Below are positions 25,515 to 36,329 of a stretch of 64,000 bases of DNA, in pieces. Source of the stretch: Macrotrachela quadricornifera (taxonomy: Eukaryota > Rotifera > Eurotatoria > Philodinida > Philodinidae). The notes beneath the pieces are model-generated. The model did not search any database, had not been told where the DNA came from, and worked only from the letters and a program-made list of their open reading frames with translations. The translations under genes and the position numbers were made by a program. Location: contig JAJEKB010021383.1 of NCBI GenBank assembly GCA_022393335.1, forward strand, positions 1,817,687 to 1,881,686, in the 5' to 3' direction. The stretch's first letter is position 1, and every line of letters starts with the position of its first letter.

Positions 25515-25690
25515 TGATATGTCTCACTAGATCGAAATGGTAAAGTGGTTAAATGTCGAAGAGAAAATGCCGAAAGTAAAAACGTTGAAACGTAGGAGAT
25601 CGAATAAAAAAAAATGTTGAAATCTGCCAATCTAGAAAAACAAAATGTCGAAAGCAATAACACCGAAAAAAGTAATAGTGCATATCTCAC
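25515..25690. repeat. Dispersed 15-bp-period CGAAA element, copy 3
   Basis: Units such as AATGTCGAAGAGAA, AATGCCGAAAGTAAA, AACGTTGAAACGTAG and AATGTCGAAAGCAAT follow at about 15-bp spacing, all in one orientation, with a small length slip near 25608. It directly follows the hAT relic. Confidence 0.6.
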
Positions 25691-25744
25691 TATCTCTTTT
25701 ATCAATGAAAATTATAGATTAAACCTATTTAAAAAATGAAAAGA

Positions 25745-27095
25745 CAAATAAACATACGTAGGTGAAGTTCGAGGCAAATTCGAGTGAATCCAGCAGGCAT
25801 TCGCTCACGAAAGTGCTCCAACTGTTTCTGAGAGCTCCAAAGTAGAACTCAATGAGTTCTATCGATTGGTAACCTTTGATTTTGTATAACTCCCACTATT
25901 CGTGAAAAAATCCTAAAATACCCATATTTCGTTATACAAATTTGAACTCATTTAAATCAAATTCTTTGAAGACATTCTTTTTGTGTGTTTGGATATAAAA
26001 ATTTTCTTCATCTTTCAGAAGCCATGAGGTGATCCATACGATCTATTGAGCCAAATTTTACGAGCAATCAAACTTTATCATCAACTAACTCAATATTAGA
26101 CCACCAGGCACATTTTGCAAAGGAAGACAAAAGATTTCATTTGTTTGTATTTACTACTTAATGCGAATGATCTAATTAAATTCCAAATCTACATTATCAA
26201 TTTATTCAACACAAAGCAAAGCGTACAGTTAATACGCCCGTTCAGTATAATGAAAGAATGTCGAAAACCAAAAATAAAATAGTAGAATAAAGACCATATT
26301 CCAAATGAAACGAGATACATTTGTTTGCATGATGTTGACATATAAAAATTCATCATACATTCGATCTAATGGTGGCTTAAATATATCAAAAATATAAAAA
26401 TTATGAAAAGAATCGTCGTTTTATTGCTCTTTCCAATAAATATAATCACCTCGTGTTGATAATCCAATATACCGATTTATTGACCATTTTCAACATAATT
26501 CTATTACTAAAAATATTTTATGTTCAATTCCTCCATCAGAAATATTTGCAAATATTTCATATATAAAACACTTTTACAAAGAAATAAAACTTCCAAAGAG
26601 AAACAGAAAGACAATTGAAGAGTCTGTCAGCTACGTTGCATCGTTTCGTTTTGACTGAAATCGAATCGTAAATGATGATTACTTTCAATTTATCTTTCAA
26701 AGGTCAAATTAATTGCTATTTTCAAGGTCTTTCAACAGAAACACAATTCCACATATCGATTGTTTGTGTAAACGTATTTATCGATGCGTTGGAAATTGAT
26801 CAGAATATCTTTCTTGATCTCCTGTTTCTCTACCTAATCAAGTTAACAGTGTTGACATTGCTGTTGATAATATGCATAGTCAATATCGATGTTAATGTTA
26901 ATAGGAGAGAATCACTATTTTCGAATTTTCTCTCCAATAATATAAGCTATGAAAAATCCAAGATCACTAATGGATGAAGCTCATCGAGTTCTACTTTGGA
27001 ACTCTCTGGAATACTTAGAGTACTGTCGTGGGCGAATGTCTGCTGAATTTACTCGAATCTACTGCTAACTCCATCTACATATTAAACATTACATG
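25745..27095. mobile_element. Foldback element, family C (1.35 kb)
   Basis: The left arm at about 25750-25870 (AATTCGAGTGAATCCAGCAG, GCATTCGCTCACGA, TCCAAAGTAGAACTC) matches the reverse complement of about 26970-27090 (ATTCGAGTAAATTCAGCAG, ACATTCGCCCACGA, TCCAAAGTAGAACTC). A solo arm lies at about 30480-30610. The interior has no recognisable transposase. The open frame at 26672-26977 is hydrophobic and AT-rich and is not supported. Confidence 0.65.
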
Positions 27096-27549
27096 GACAG
27101 ATTAATTCTTTAAATGCCAATATCCACAATTCAGAACTCCTTTTAAAGAATTGTGGTTTTCGAATAGCTCGTGAATAAAAACAAAATATCGAGATATGGT
27201 TTTTGCTATAATAAAGACGATAGTTGGAGGTATATATTTTGTATAAAGATCCCAATACCAACGAGACCATTTTCCCTAATAAGCTTGCCAATTCTTGGAA
27301 AAACCATTTTGAAAAAAGTATCCTTTACCCAGGAGGCTGACACTCAAAGAGTTAAAATAACAAAAGTTGCCGCTAAATTAGGTGCCCGCAACAGATCGTC
27401 AGCTGATAGCTATTTATTCGACCATATTTTTGATGGTTCTTCTTTCAATTTTTTCGTTTCTCTCTTTTTCATTTCAACGTTTTGTTTTTTGACATTTAAC
27501 CAGCTATTCAATCGAAATTAAGAATGATATCGTGTTTTTCTTACTTAAT

Positions 27550-27905
27550 GCCCTGTCCTGTCGTGCCACTCAGCAGGACGGGACTGTTCTACAGGACCGG
27601 GCAGGAGACCATAGGCGGTGCAAGGTACATTGTTTAGGGGAGGCAATTGAAGATTTTTTGGTCGGTAAATCATTTATGTTGGCTAAAATAGCGAAGTTAC
27701 ATTCAGATTATCATCAAAAAAGAGATAATGAGGGGTGACAACAAACTCTGACTGCTTTCCCAAATTTATTGTAGGGAAGACAATTGCTTTCTCTCGTCTA
27801 TCAGGCGCGCCATCTACGTAGGAAGCTAAGCCACTTTTCGTCCTTTCCTGTCGCTTAACAGGACGAGGATATTCCATAGGCTAGAACAGAGCAGGACAGG
27901 ACAGA
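27550..27905. mobile_element. GC-richer element with CCTGTCCTGTC inverted ends, full copy
   Basis: The left end GCCCTGTCCTGTCGTGCC and the right end GAGCAGGACAGGACAG are inverted repeats, with further CAGGACGG words inside. The interior has GGCGGTGCAAGGTACATTG, CAATTG at 27644 and 27781, and GTCTATCAGGCGCGCC. A shorter relative at 36055-36145 lacks the part between the two CAATTG words. No coding capacity. Confidence 0.6.
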
Positions 27906-29625
27906 AAAAGTTGTCTTGTATCCGTCTCTGATCTAAATATTGCACAATAATATTCGTATGGAAATACTTTCTTAACAAACGTTTATAGCTTCATAAGATG
28001 AAGAAATCATGTTGAAAAATATGGTAATATGTTTCATTTTATATCATGCAATAGTCGTTTCTGACATACAATATTGCAAGTTTTAGTTGAATTACTATAG
28101 TTTTGAAAAAAAAGAACCATAAATGTTAAGATGAATTTTACCTTAACTTTCTTTATATTTTCGATGAAATATAATAATGATTGTTTTTTATCTAGATCAT
28201 AATCAAAAAGGACGTTGACATATAAATATTATTCTTTTTATCATGCTTAATACACTATTGAACTAACTCAACCATATCGCATATACATTTTTCATCATGA
28301 GACAATTTTATATTCGCAAGAAAAAGAAATATAACGAGACATACAAGCATGGGGTATACTTACTGAAGAAAGGTACAAAGATAAGAAAGAATGAAAAAGA
28401 AAAAGATAGAAATAAAAGAAATATATATCTCAATAGAAGGGGTAAGGAGCAAATTAATGATACTTTTCATTACATATAAAAAGTATTAATCATTATTTCA
28501 TGAATTTAAAAATGAATATATACTTCATATTATATAGATCTTCTATTTTTCTCTTGTGAAATTATTATATCAGAATATATATCTGAAGAAATAATAATAA
28601 TAATAATAGACACTTTTCTCTATTATTATTATTTTATAGATGTTTAAGAGAGAGCCATCAAGCTTCTTATGTATAAAATTGATCTTCGATACATTTAATG
28701 TGTATGATCGATCTGAATCTTAGTCTATAATAATTATAAGAGAAAAAATGTTACAGATTGTTTCATAAAAAATAACATTAATAACGTTCGAATAAACTCT
28801 ACTATTTTATAATATTCAACAATATTAGAATCAATAAATAACAAAATTCATATTATTTTCTCTCATAACTAAATAATTTAAATAAGAATTCGTAAAAGGA
28901 TGATAAATCTATTCAGAATATAAAATATTCTAGTGAAATTTTATACAAATGGTAATAATAAATAAAGTCGAAAATGTAACTTGTATTGTATCGAAACTTC
29001 AAACCATAATATATCAAATTATTTTAGGAAATCTTTTATACTTTTATAATTTATAATAGTAATCGACAATAAAAAAATTATATTTCAACTAAAACGTAAT
29101 GTATAGAAATGAAATTAATTTATAAAGATTTTCAAATAAACATGTTATTAATGAGTATTGTATTAAAAATCAAATGAACATAATACATGAATCTATTTTA
29201 TGAGTCGAGAAAAGAAAAGATATAAATTTTTTGATTTAATAAAATTATCAGAATTAAATAATATTTTTTAGAGGATATCGTTTAATGCTACATAATAAAT
29301 AGCAGTTATTCATGATTAAATATGTGAGTTTTTTTAATCTTGTATTTTAATTTTAAATAAATGATTATCGATTTTCAATAAGAATCTTATGCAATTTTAC
29401 ATACAGTTCATTATATAAACTGTTCTACTTTATTTAATGTAATAGTTTTCAAAATATATAATATTGGCGTTCAAAGGAAAAGGAGCAGCCATGCAATTTC
29501 ATAACAGATACATTGTTTGCCGATCGTTTACTAATAGTAAAATTTATTTTTTTATTTTGATTTTTCTCGCATGATGGTATATGGTTCTAAACATGAGGTG
29601 ATTAGCATGTTTCAATAACTAATGT
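27906..29625. other. Spacer, very AT-rich
   Basis: No gene recognised. A Lys/Arg-rich open frame at 28297-28479 is low-complexity. An AAT-repeat hairpin lies at about 28590-28635, where AATAATAATAATAATAG faces TATTATTATTATT. Confidence 0.55.
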
Positions 29626-30198
29626 CTATTTCTGAAATAAGTGATCATAGACAATCTTTGAATAACTTTTAATAGGAATAAAATAAAGATCTGTGGTTTT
29701 CACGGTTGGAAAGCGCAGGTGGAGAAACATCCAACCATATATTGAAAGATTTTTTTAATCGCTCCCCTAAAAGTTTTACATAAAACTTCAAGAAAAACAG
29801 CATGCCTTTCATAGTCACGATATTAATTTATCGACTTTTTAGGGTGTGCTAAAAGGACCAAACAAAGAACTACGAAACTATATGAAGATTCTATCTCTGA
29901 CCACTAACAGCAAGATATTCAAACCATTGAAGCACAATTTATCATTTGATTTTTTAGCAAAATAATCGAAAAGCGTAAGTTTTTGTAGCATTTTCATAGA
30001 AAAAATCACTTCTTTAACATAGGAGTAAAAAATTCAACTCTTTGAAAGTGTTGGTCTAAAATCTCACCATATATGGTTTGCTTCGTCTTCATTTGCTCTG
30101 TCTTCATTTGCTCTTTCCAATGGTAAAAACCGCAGATTTCTATCTTGTTTTTATCAAAAGTTAACTAAAAGATGCCCACAACCACTTATCTCTGAAAT
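29626..30198. mobile_element. Foldback element, family A, second copy
   Basis: The left arm at 29626-29760 (TTTCTGAAATAAGTG, AATAACTTTTAATAGG, GGTTTTCACGGTTGGAAAG, CCAACCATATAT) matches the reverse complement of 30060-30195 (TTTCAGAGATAAGTG, TTAACTTTTGATAA, GGTTTTTACCATTGGAAAG, CAAACCATATAT). The right arm has an extra 15-bp tandem duplication (GTCTTCATTTGCTCT) at about 30089-30118. Confidence 0.7.
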
Positions 30199-30479
30199 GA
30201 ATATTAGCAGCAGTATCTTTTTTTTACAAATTTATAGTCAAAAGATGTTGCACAATTTTCTCTCAAGGATTTTAAAGATATGACTATTGTAACAATGACA
30301 TCAATTATTTTAAAACATACATAATTTGATATAACGCATTGAAGTGAAAAAAATGGAGCAGGTTTTACCAGTGACACCATGCTCTGGAACGAATCTAGAG
30401 TTGAAAAATTTCACAAAATCCTGATATGAAAATTTTTAAAAATCTAAAAGTATGAAAACTTGTATCAAACATTGTTCAA

Positions 30480-30615
30480 ACTACACCATTTGATAGAGCT
30501 CATCAAGTTCTATTTGGTATATAACATTCTGTAACTGACACGTCGTTGGCTGAATTGATTCCAAAAAGATTCAAATTTGGCGCTAATTTTCCTTACATGT
30601 CAAACATCATATGAA
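30480..30615 (+). repeat. Solo arm of foldback family C
   Basis: ATAGAGCTCATCAAGTTCTA, TCGTTGGCTGAATTGATTCC and CATGTCAAACATCATATG match the 26970-27095 arm in order. No partner arm is seen nearby. Confidence 0.4.
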
Positions 30616-30657
30616 ATAATTTAATGCAAAGTCTTACAGAATACTGCTTAGCAAATA

Positions 30658-31920
30658 TTGTTTTTTCTCTCACCAAACATCAAGAAAGAGATCCTTAAAT
30701 GCAGCTTACTTCTCATCATATATGACAGAAGAAAAAACTACGTTTTCAAAATCTTAGTGCTTCTTTCTTTGTCGACAGTTACTGTTCATGCAAGAGAACG
30801 CTGCTTATATTTATGTCCTTATTATACGAGGAAGGCTGCAGACTTAATATGCAGAGTATAAGCCTATGCCACAGCTTATTATAATCGATATGTTAAAGGC
30901 ATAGCCATAGCGACATACGATTGCTATAGTTAAACTTAGACAGCTACTAATTTATGTCGTTTGTATTCATCATTGTCATTGTTAGGAACCGAAGTATAAT
31001 ACCCTTTTTTGGCAAATCTGCAGGTTGCCCCAAAAGTTCGTTGAAAAATAAAATTTGAATAACTCGTCATCAACTTGATCGATTTTGATAATGTCTTCGC
31101 CATTTTATAAGATATTGTCTCAGGTTTTATTTTACATAAACTAATCTATAACAATTCTTCAAATCCACCATTTTCAGTTGAAATATGTGAGGGCATCCAT
31201 TTCAAAACATGTATAAAAGCATTCTATGATTTTTTTTAATCTTGATCATTCTCATTTCGTCATCGAATATTCTTTGACACAGTCACACGCCATTTTGGTT
31301 AAATTTTAGTGAAAAACAATTTGTTGATATGTTGAAAAATATTCGATAACGAAATGAGAATGATTAAAAGGAAGAATTCATAGAATGTTTTTATACATGT
31401 TTTGAAATGGATGCCTTCACATATTTCAATTGCAAATGATGAATTTGAAGATCTGTTATAGATCAATTTACATGAAATAAAACTTTAGACAATATTCTAT
31501 AGAATGGCGAAAAGATTATCAAAATCGATTAAGTTGCTGACAAGTTATTCAGATTTTATTTGCCGATGGTCTTTTTGGACATCCTGTAGTACATTTGCTT
31601 CTGTATATGATCCGTTCTGTATTCGAGCTTGTTATACTAGTTTCTCAAGTCAACATCCTGCAATGCATATTCGAGGATATATGATTTCATATGCATCCAG
31701 TTTCGCTAATAGCTATTCACATTAGTAATGAAACTGCCCATGTGATTGTATGTGTAGAACATATCAAAAAACAGTTGCATCTGACATATGTTCAGGTTCA
31801 GAATGTGCCAATATATGTTACACGGCTTATTTAGCTTGTAGATTTTCTATGACACATGAATATACGTCACACTGTGATCCACAAGCTTGTAGAAATTATT
31901 CAGTTAAAGTTATTATCTAA
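30658..31920 (+). pseudogene. Small Cys-rich secreted-protein gene, broken and split by a MITE
   Basis: The first part (30658 to about 30960) has a hydrophobic leader YVFKILVLLSLSTVTVHA, then RERCLYLCPYY, ADLICRV, a stop, and AYATAYYNRYV with ATYDC before another stop. After a mariner-like MITE (31021-31586) the same kind of sequence resumes: YDPFCIRACYTS, a TAG and two more stops, then NCPCDCMCRTYQ, SDICSGSECANICYTAY, ACRFS, CDPQACRNYS and a final TAA at 31918-31920. Paired CxxxC and CxxC spacings and the leader suggest a small secreted disulphide-rich protein. The family is not recognised and no function is assigned. At least four in-frame stops plus the insertion make it non-functional. 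The original start codon is uncertain. Confidence 0.55.
31021..31586. mobile_element. Mariner-like MITE (foldback)
   Basis: Ends CAGGTTGCCCCAAAAG at the left and the reverse complement of CAGGATGTCCAAAAAG at the right resemble Tc1/mariner terminal repeats (the AGGTTGNNCCAAAAG type). A TA follows the right end, and a TG, probably a decayed TA, precedes the left. The arms extend about 240 bp each with good pairing (GAATAACTCGTCATCAACTT, ATCCATTTCAAAACATGTAT). The short centre has no transposase. It sits inside the Cys-rich pseudogene. Confidence 0.7.
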
Positions 31921-32311
31921 TACGTTTAAGTAACACATTCATCATTGATTATATCATACATTTTACTAGCTTTATATCATAGCATGGCAAATGTTTATCA
32001 AAATTTATTTTAAGACGATACATGAAAATAAAGCGAATAAAGTTAGACAATTTTATCGAGTAATTAATTACAGAAAAAAAGATTCTATTCAATAGTATAT
32101 GAGTTTGTAGCTATATCTTATCAAAGAATTTTACATTTCGTGGAATAATCGTTCGAATAGATTCTATATAAAGAAGTTTATATAACTATCTATTTTGGTT
32201 TGTAAAGTTTCTACAAAAAAGATTAATAGATTAAAAACTGTTCTAAGCAGAACAATCAGTTGGAATAGTTGATTTTATCTCAAACTACACCAATGTAAAT
32301 ATTTTTTGCCT

Positions 32312-32520
32312 CAAAATGCGTCTGACACGCGTTTTATTTGCGTGTGAAACGGTAAGAGTGAACGCGTCCCCAGTGAAACAGACGAAGAGTTTAGACGCAA
32401 TTTATTTTAGAAACGCATCTGAACGCGTTCATAGTTTGACATGCGTTCAAACACATTTTTTTAAAAAAATGCGTCTCCAGTGAAACATTCGAAGCGTCTA
32501 AACGCGTTTCAAAAAAATCT
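32312..32520. repeat. Degenerate TGCGTTTAAACGC minisatellite, block 1
   Basis: Repeated CGCGTTNNAACGCG-type words (ATGCGTCTGACACGCGTTTT, GAACGCGTTCATAG, GACATGCGTTCAAACAC, AAGCGTCTAAACGCGTTTC) occur every 25-35 bp. This is clearly CpG-richer than the surrounding DNA. A second block lies at 33345-33695. Confidence 0.65.
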
Positions 32521-33344
32521 AAAAATTTTGAAAAATAAATTCAAATCTATCTCAGATTCGGACTGAGTCACCATCATCAGTATTTTTTCGATTAATTTAG
32601 TCTACCGTGGCAAATGGATTGACTTTTACTTTAAGCGATGACGATCAGATTTGAACAGATGAACCAGTGATCAGAAGTCATTCATATACACCACTAAGCT
32701 ATACTAGGTTGAAATCTTTTTTCATTTAAAATAAAATATATTTGAATGCAAATTTTATAGGTTAAATGCTTTATTTCAATAATATGTACTTTTTTCGAAA
32801 TAAAGATATTCAACACATAATATGATTTTTCATTTATCTTTTAAAATAGTTTTATTATTTTTCAATAAAATAATATCTTTTTTTGTTGTCTACTACACGC
32901 AAGTAATGTTGAGATTTTTTTTATTTTATCGATCACATGATAAATAATTTTCTCAAAGGATTCAATAAATAAATCGTTTTAACGCAGGATTTAATAAATA
33001 AATCATCTTATCGAAGGAGTTAATGAATAAATAATTATTCATAAAATCTATCTAGTAGGAATATATGATGAAAAGTTATTAATATTATTTAAAGAGTGGT
33101 ATTTAATATAGTTTGATAAAAGGCTTATGTATAGCCGAAAACTATTACAATGTTGTTTTATTATTATTTATAAAACTAGAAGAATATGGGTTATTTGCTG
33201 TATGTTTAATTGAACTTTTGTCTATTCTAAAATCATCTCGACATTCTTTATTAAGAAGTTTGATGAAGTTTAGATGAATAAAATATATGTGAATGGATGA
33301 TTCCAATCATGTAGTTAACTATTCTAGAGGAACAATTTTTGGGT
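32521..33344. other. AT-rich segment between the two minisatellite blocks
   Basis: No gene. It holds the tRNA-Arg-like sequence at 32636-32708. The rest is AT-rich, with a short imperfect repeat at about 32955-33030 (GGATTCAATAAATAAATC, GGATTTAATAAATAAATC, GGAGTTAATGAATAAATAA). Confidence 0.5.
32636..32708 (-). pseudogene. tRNA-Arg(UCU)-like sequence, probably decayed
   Basis: On the minus strand TAGCTTAGTGG is a perfect A box and GTTCAAATC a good B box, at exactly the canonical spacing (positions 8 and 53). Between them TGACTTCTGATCA gives an anticodon arm with loop CTTCTGA, hence anticodon UCU, and a GACTTCTGATCA core typical of arginine tRNAs. The T stem pairs at four of five positions, but the acceptor stem and the D stem do not pair. 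So a tRNA relic or SINE head is more likely than a working gene. Confidence 0.45.
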
Positions 33345-33695
33345 AAAATCGCATTCGATAAACAAGCATTAAACGCGTAAAAACGCGCTCGAAAATATAA
33401 GTGCGTTCCAACGTGCTTGAAAAAACATTTGAAATGCGTTTAAACGCAATTACTAAACAAGATGCGTTTAAACGTGTTAAACGTTTTTCAGAAACGTGTT
33501 GAGACGTGGCTAATGCTTTTTCTGATTGCGCTTGAACACGTTTTATAGAAAAACTGCGTCCAGACGCGTTTGGAAATATTTTCTTACCGCATCTCAATGC
33601 GTTTCATATTAAAAATGCGTTTGGATGCATAGTGGAATGGTTTATTATCGCGTGTGAACGAGTTTTATTGTGAAATCGCGTTTCAACGCATCGAT
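33345..33695. repeat. Degenerate TGCGTTTAAACGC minisatellite, block 2
   Basis: About ten to twelve units of roughly 26-32 bp built on the near-palindrome TGCGTTTAAACGC (GTGCGTTCCAACGTGC, ATGCGTTTAAACGCAAT, GATGCGTTTAAACGTG, CTGCGTCCAGACGCGTTT, ATCGCGTTTCAACGCATC). The spacers are AT-rich. The open frame at 33319-33597 is a by-product of the repeat. Confidence 0.7.
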
Positions 33696-33872
33696 TTTGC
33701 CTTTCATGTTTACATGGGCTGTGCTATATTGGTTTGAACCTAATTGCAAATTAATGCGTAATTGATAGAATTATAATTAGCTAGTAAAAATGTAAAAGAT
33801 AGTTGAATGTCTTTTAAGTCAATAGAATGTTTATAAACGCTTATATTGTTTCGTTGATCTATTGATTTTCAT

Positions 33873-34058
33873 TTAATTTTTATTCGTACCACCATCACCT
33901 GACTCGTTTTCAGAAGTTTGTGGTTGAAAACATGAGTTTACAATGAAATCTTCAATTTGTTGTTTCATTTCATAAGCCCCATTAGGATTATTGTCAGCAA
34001 GTTTGATATAAGAATCGACCATTTGACTAAGTTGCTGTTGATCATCATCGTCGGACAT
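33873..34058 (-). CDS. Small acidic protein, duplicated family, copy 2
   Basis: 61 residues starting MSDDDDQQQLSQMVD, with the C-terminal QTSENESGDGGTNKN that matches copy 1 at 15454-15645. An in-frame ATG eight codons upstream exists, but the alignment with copy 1 favours this start. A TTTTAG acceptor lies 48 bases upstream. Very acidic N-terminus, one amphipathic helix-like centre, no membrane segment. Function unknown; the two copies differ at most positions but keep frame and length, which suggests both are or were expressed. Confidence 0.6.
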   Translation of the reverse strand: MSDDDDQQQLSQMVDSYIKLADNNPNGAYEMKQQIEDFIVNSCFQPQTSENESGDGGTNKN

Positions 34059-34106
34059 CTTGTATAAATGAATTAAATACAAATATAGATATTACAAGAG
34101 ATATAC

Positions 34107-34117
34107 CTAAAATAGAT
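34107..34117 (-). promoter_or_regulatory. Splice acceptor upstream of small-protein gene copy 2
   Basis: Minus-strand ATCTATTTTAG precedes a 48-base leader. It is equivalent in position to the acceptor of copy 1. Confidence 0.4.
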
Positions 34118-36054
34118 GTAGAGTCCCGACAATGAACATAAGAAATGTATCTCTTTCTTCATAATTAGAAAAAAGCAATCATTCTAAATTTAATAGAATC
34201 TGTTCATAGCTTTTAATAATTGATGATACAAAACCAGAGAATTGCAAATCCCTATAATGTAAAGTATGATAGTTTTACCGACGAGAGGATCTATATATGA
34301 TCGGGACTAGTCTCTTTTGATTTCAAATAAAAAAAAACAAAGTAGTACTTCTGAACCAAATTTTGATCTTGCTAGAACACAATCATTTCTTCTATATGTC
34401 AGAGAATTTCGATTAATATTTTAAAATACTGTATAATTAGATCAATATGTATTCACTTACTTTAATTGAATATAATCTGCTGATATATAATATATGGTAG
34501 TTATTTAATAGATATACCTGTTCTTATATAGAGTGAATATTTTTTCCAACCATCGATCGTCGAAATCAAAAAACATGATTAACAAACAGAATGGAATATA
34601 TTCCAACTTAATATATCATGGTTTTGCGTGCTTGATAACTACGCTTATTTACCAATAGAGAAACTTTCCAATAAAGCTTCTGCTTATATTCATTCAGTGA
34701 AAAAATATCATTCGAAAAATAAATCAAGCAGGAAGAAATTATATGCAAATACTTTTTCAATAAATACGTACTTTATACTTCCGTATTTCATCTATCAATA
34801 AACATTACAATTGACATAATACTCAATTCTTTTTTTTTAATATTATTAAGATGAATGAAAAAACAATTAACTGATTAATTAGTCTATTTATTGATCTTGG
34901 AAACGAAATAAAATGTGAATGTAACAAATACTATTGTCAATTATTCAGTTCATAGATATATATCCACCTTTGTAGACCATTGCTGACGCCATTAAAGAAC
35001 GAAAAAACACACAGACGTCTGCGGTATGAAAATACAAAAATATGAATAGTTTTTTTTTTCTTACGCTTAATATAGCAAAACTACAGGATCTGACGATTGA
35101 TTTACATTTTTGTAAATATCACAAAATGAAAACAACAAATGAGCAAATATAACTTACATTAGTCACCGTATATGTGATCGTAACGTCGCAAAAAGAAAGG
35201 AAGAAAGCGATTATAACAGTAGATGTTTATACACTTCATATAAAAATGAGATCATTCATTTTTTTTCTCTTTTGCTATTATATATTAATAAAAGAAGAAT
35301 TATATCCATTTAATTAACAATTAAACAATATTATTAACTTCAGTGAAATTAAGTTTGCAAACTCCTTCTCAAAAAAGTATGATGTAACAAATCATAATAA
35401 TTGTTTATCTCTTCTGTACATGAATTTTTTTTCTCATTGTAGGATAATAATATTAAAATAATGTATTAATATAATTTGAGACAAGCAAATGAAACAAAGT
35501 ATATTAATTAATTTAAATTCTAAAATAATTCATGATATTATAGAAATTGCAATAGCAATGTGATAAAAATGTTTTGATATTTATTGTCAAGAAGTAATCA
35601 TACTATTAATAATCTACAAGGAGAAGTAAATATCAGGTTCTGAAATCGGGTCTCTTTTCTATGACCTGACCCACCTTAGAATGGTATTTTTTATAAATAT
35701 TTTTCTTTAACAAAATCAATATATGCACAATAGAATTCAATGATCACAAAAGTAATTTATCAAAATATTGTCAAAAGTGTATTATCACAGTAATCACAAG
35801 TGGAATATGGTCAGATAACTTAATACTTAAAAAAAACAGCATGAAAGATATATTCGTTTACAAGTCAGTTTCTTAAAGCTTATGATTTATTGACAAGAAT
35901 CTTTCAGAAATAAAATACTTTTTGATCAAATTCAAAAAATCAGATAGATTATTATTTTTAGTTTCATTGTTAATTTTGATATACAATTAATATTAATCCA
36001 CCTCAATAATATTCATACAACTTAAGACAGTTAATAATCCATTTGATCTCAAGC

Positions 36055-36145
36055 ATTGGCGGCGCGCCTGATAGGCGAGAGAAAGCAATTGCCTGCCCTA
36101 AACGATGTACCTTGCGTCGTCCATGGTCCCAAGTGATTGCCTAAA
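36055..36145 (-). mobile_element. Internally deleted copy of the 27550-27905 element
   Basis: Read on the minus strand it runs GCAAGGTACATCGTTTAGGG, CAGGCAATTG, then directly CTTTCTCTCGCCTATCAGGC and GCGCC. In the full copy these two parts are separated by about 130 bp lying between two CAATTG words. One CAATTG remains at the junction. Confidence 0.65.
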
Positions 36146-36329
36146 TGGAATTTCGAAAAAACATTTACATAGTAACACTTACTGATTATTGACAGTTGCC
36201 AATTGCATGTAAAATCTGCACAAAAATTTTGATGAAAGTGGTTATATTTAGTCATGATTGGAATTTAATTTTTCATATCTTAAGAAAGATTTTAATTGAT
36301 TGTAGTCTTTTTTTATCTGATTTTTAATC

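Larger units (their letters stand above)
33765..35650. repeat. Diverged direct segmental duplication, copy 2
   Basis: Counterpart of 15350-17600, with the same landmarks in the same order and orientation, including the small CDS and its upstream non-coding sequence to about 1.5 kb. Divergence is high, with many indels, so the event is old. Confidence 0.75.

Noticed and set aside
26672..26977. 101-codon hydrophobic frame inside foldback family C
   Set aside because: Interior of a non-autonomous element, AT-driven composition, no motif.
33319..33597. 92-codon Arg/Ser-rich frame
   Set aside because: Produced by the TGCGTTTAAACGC minisatellite.
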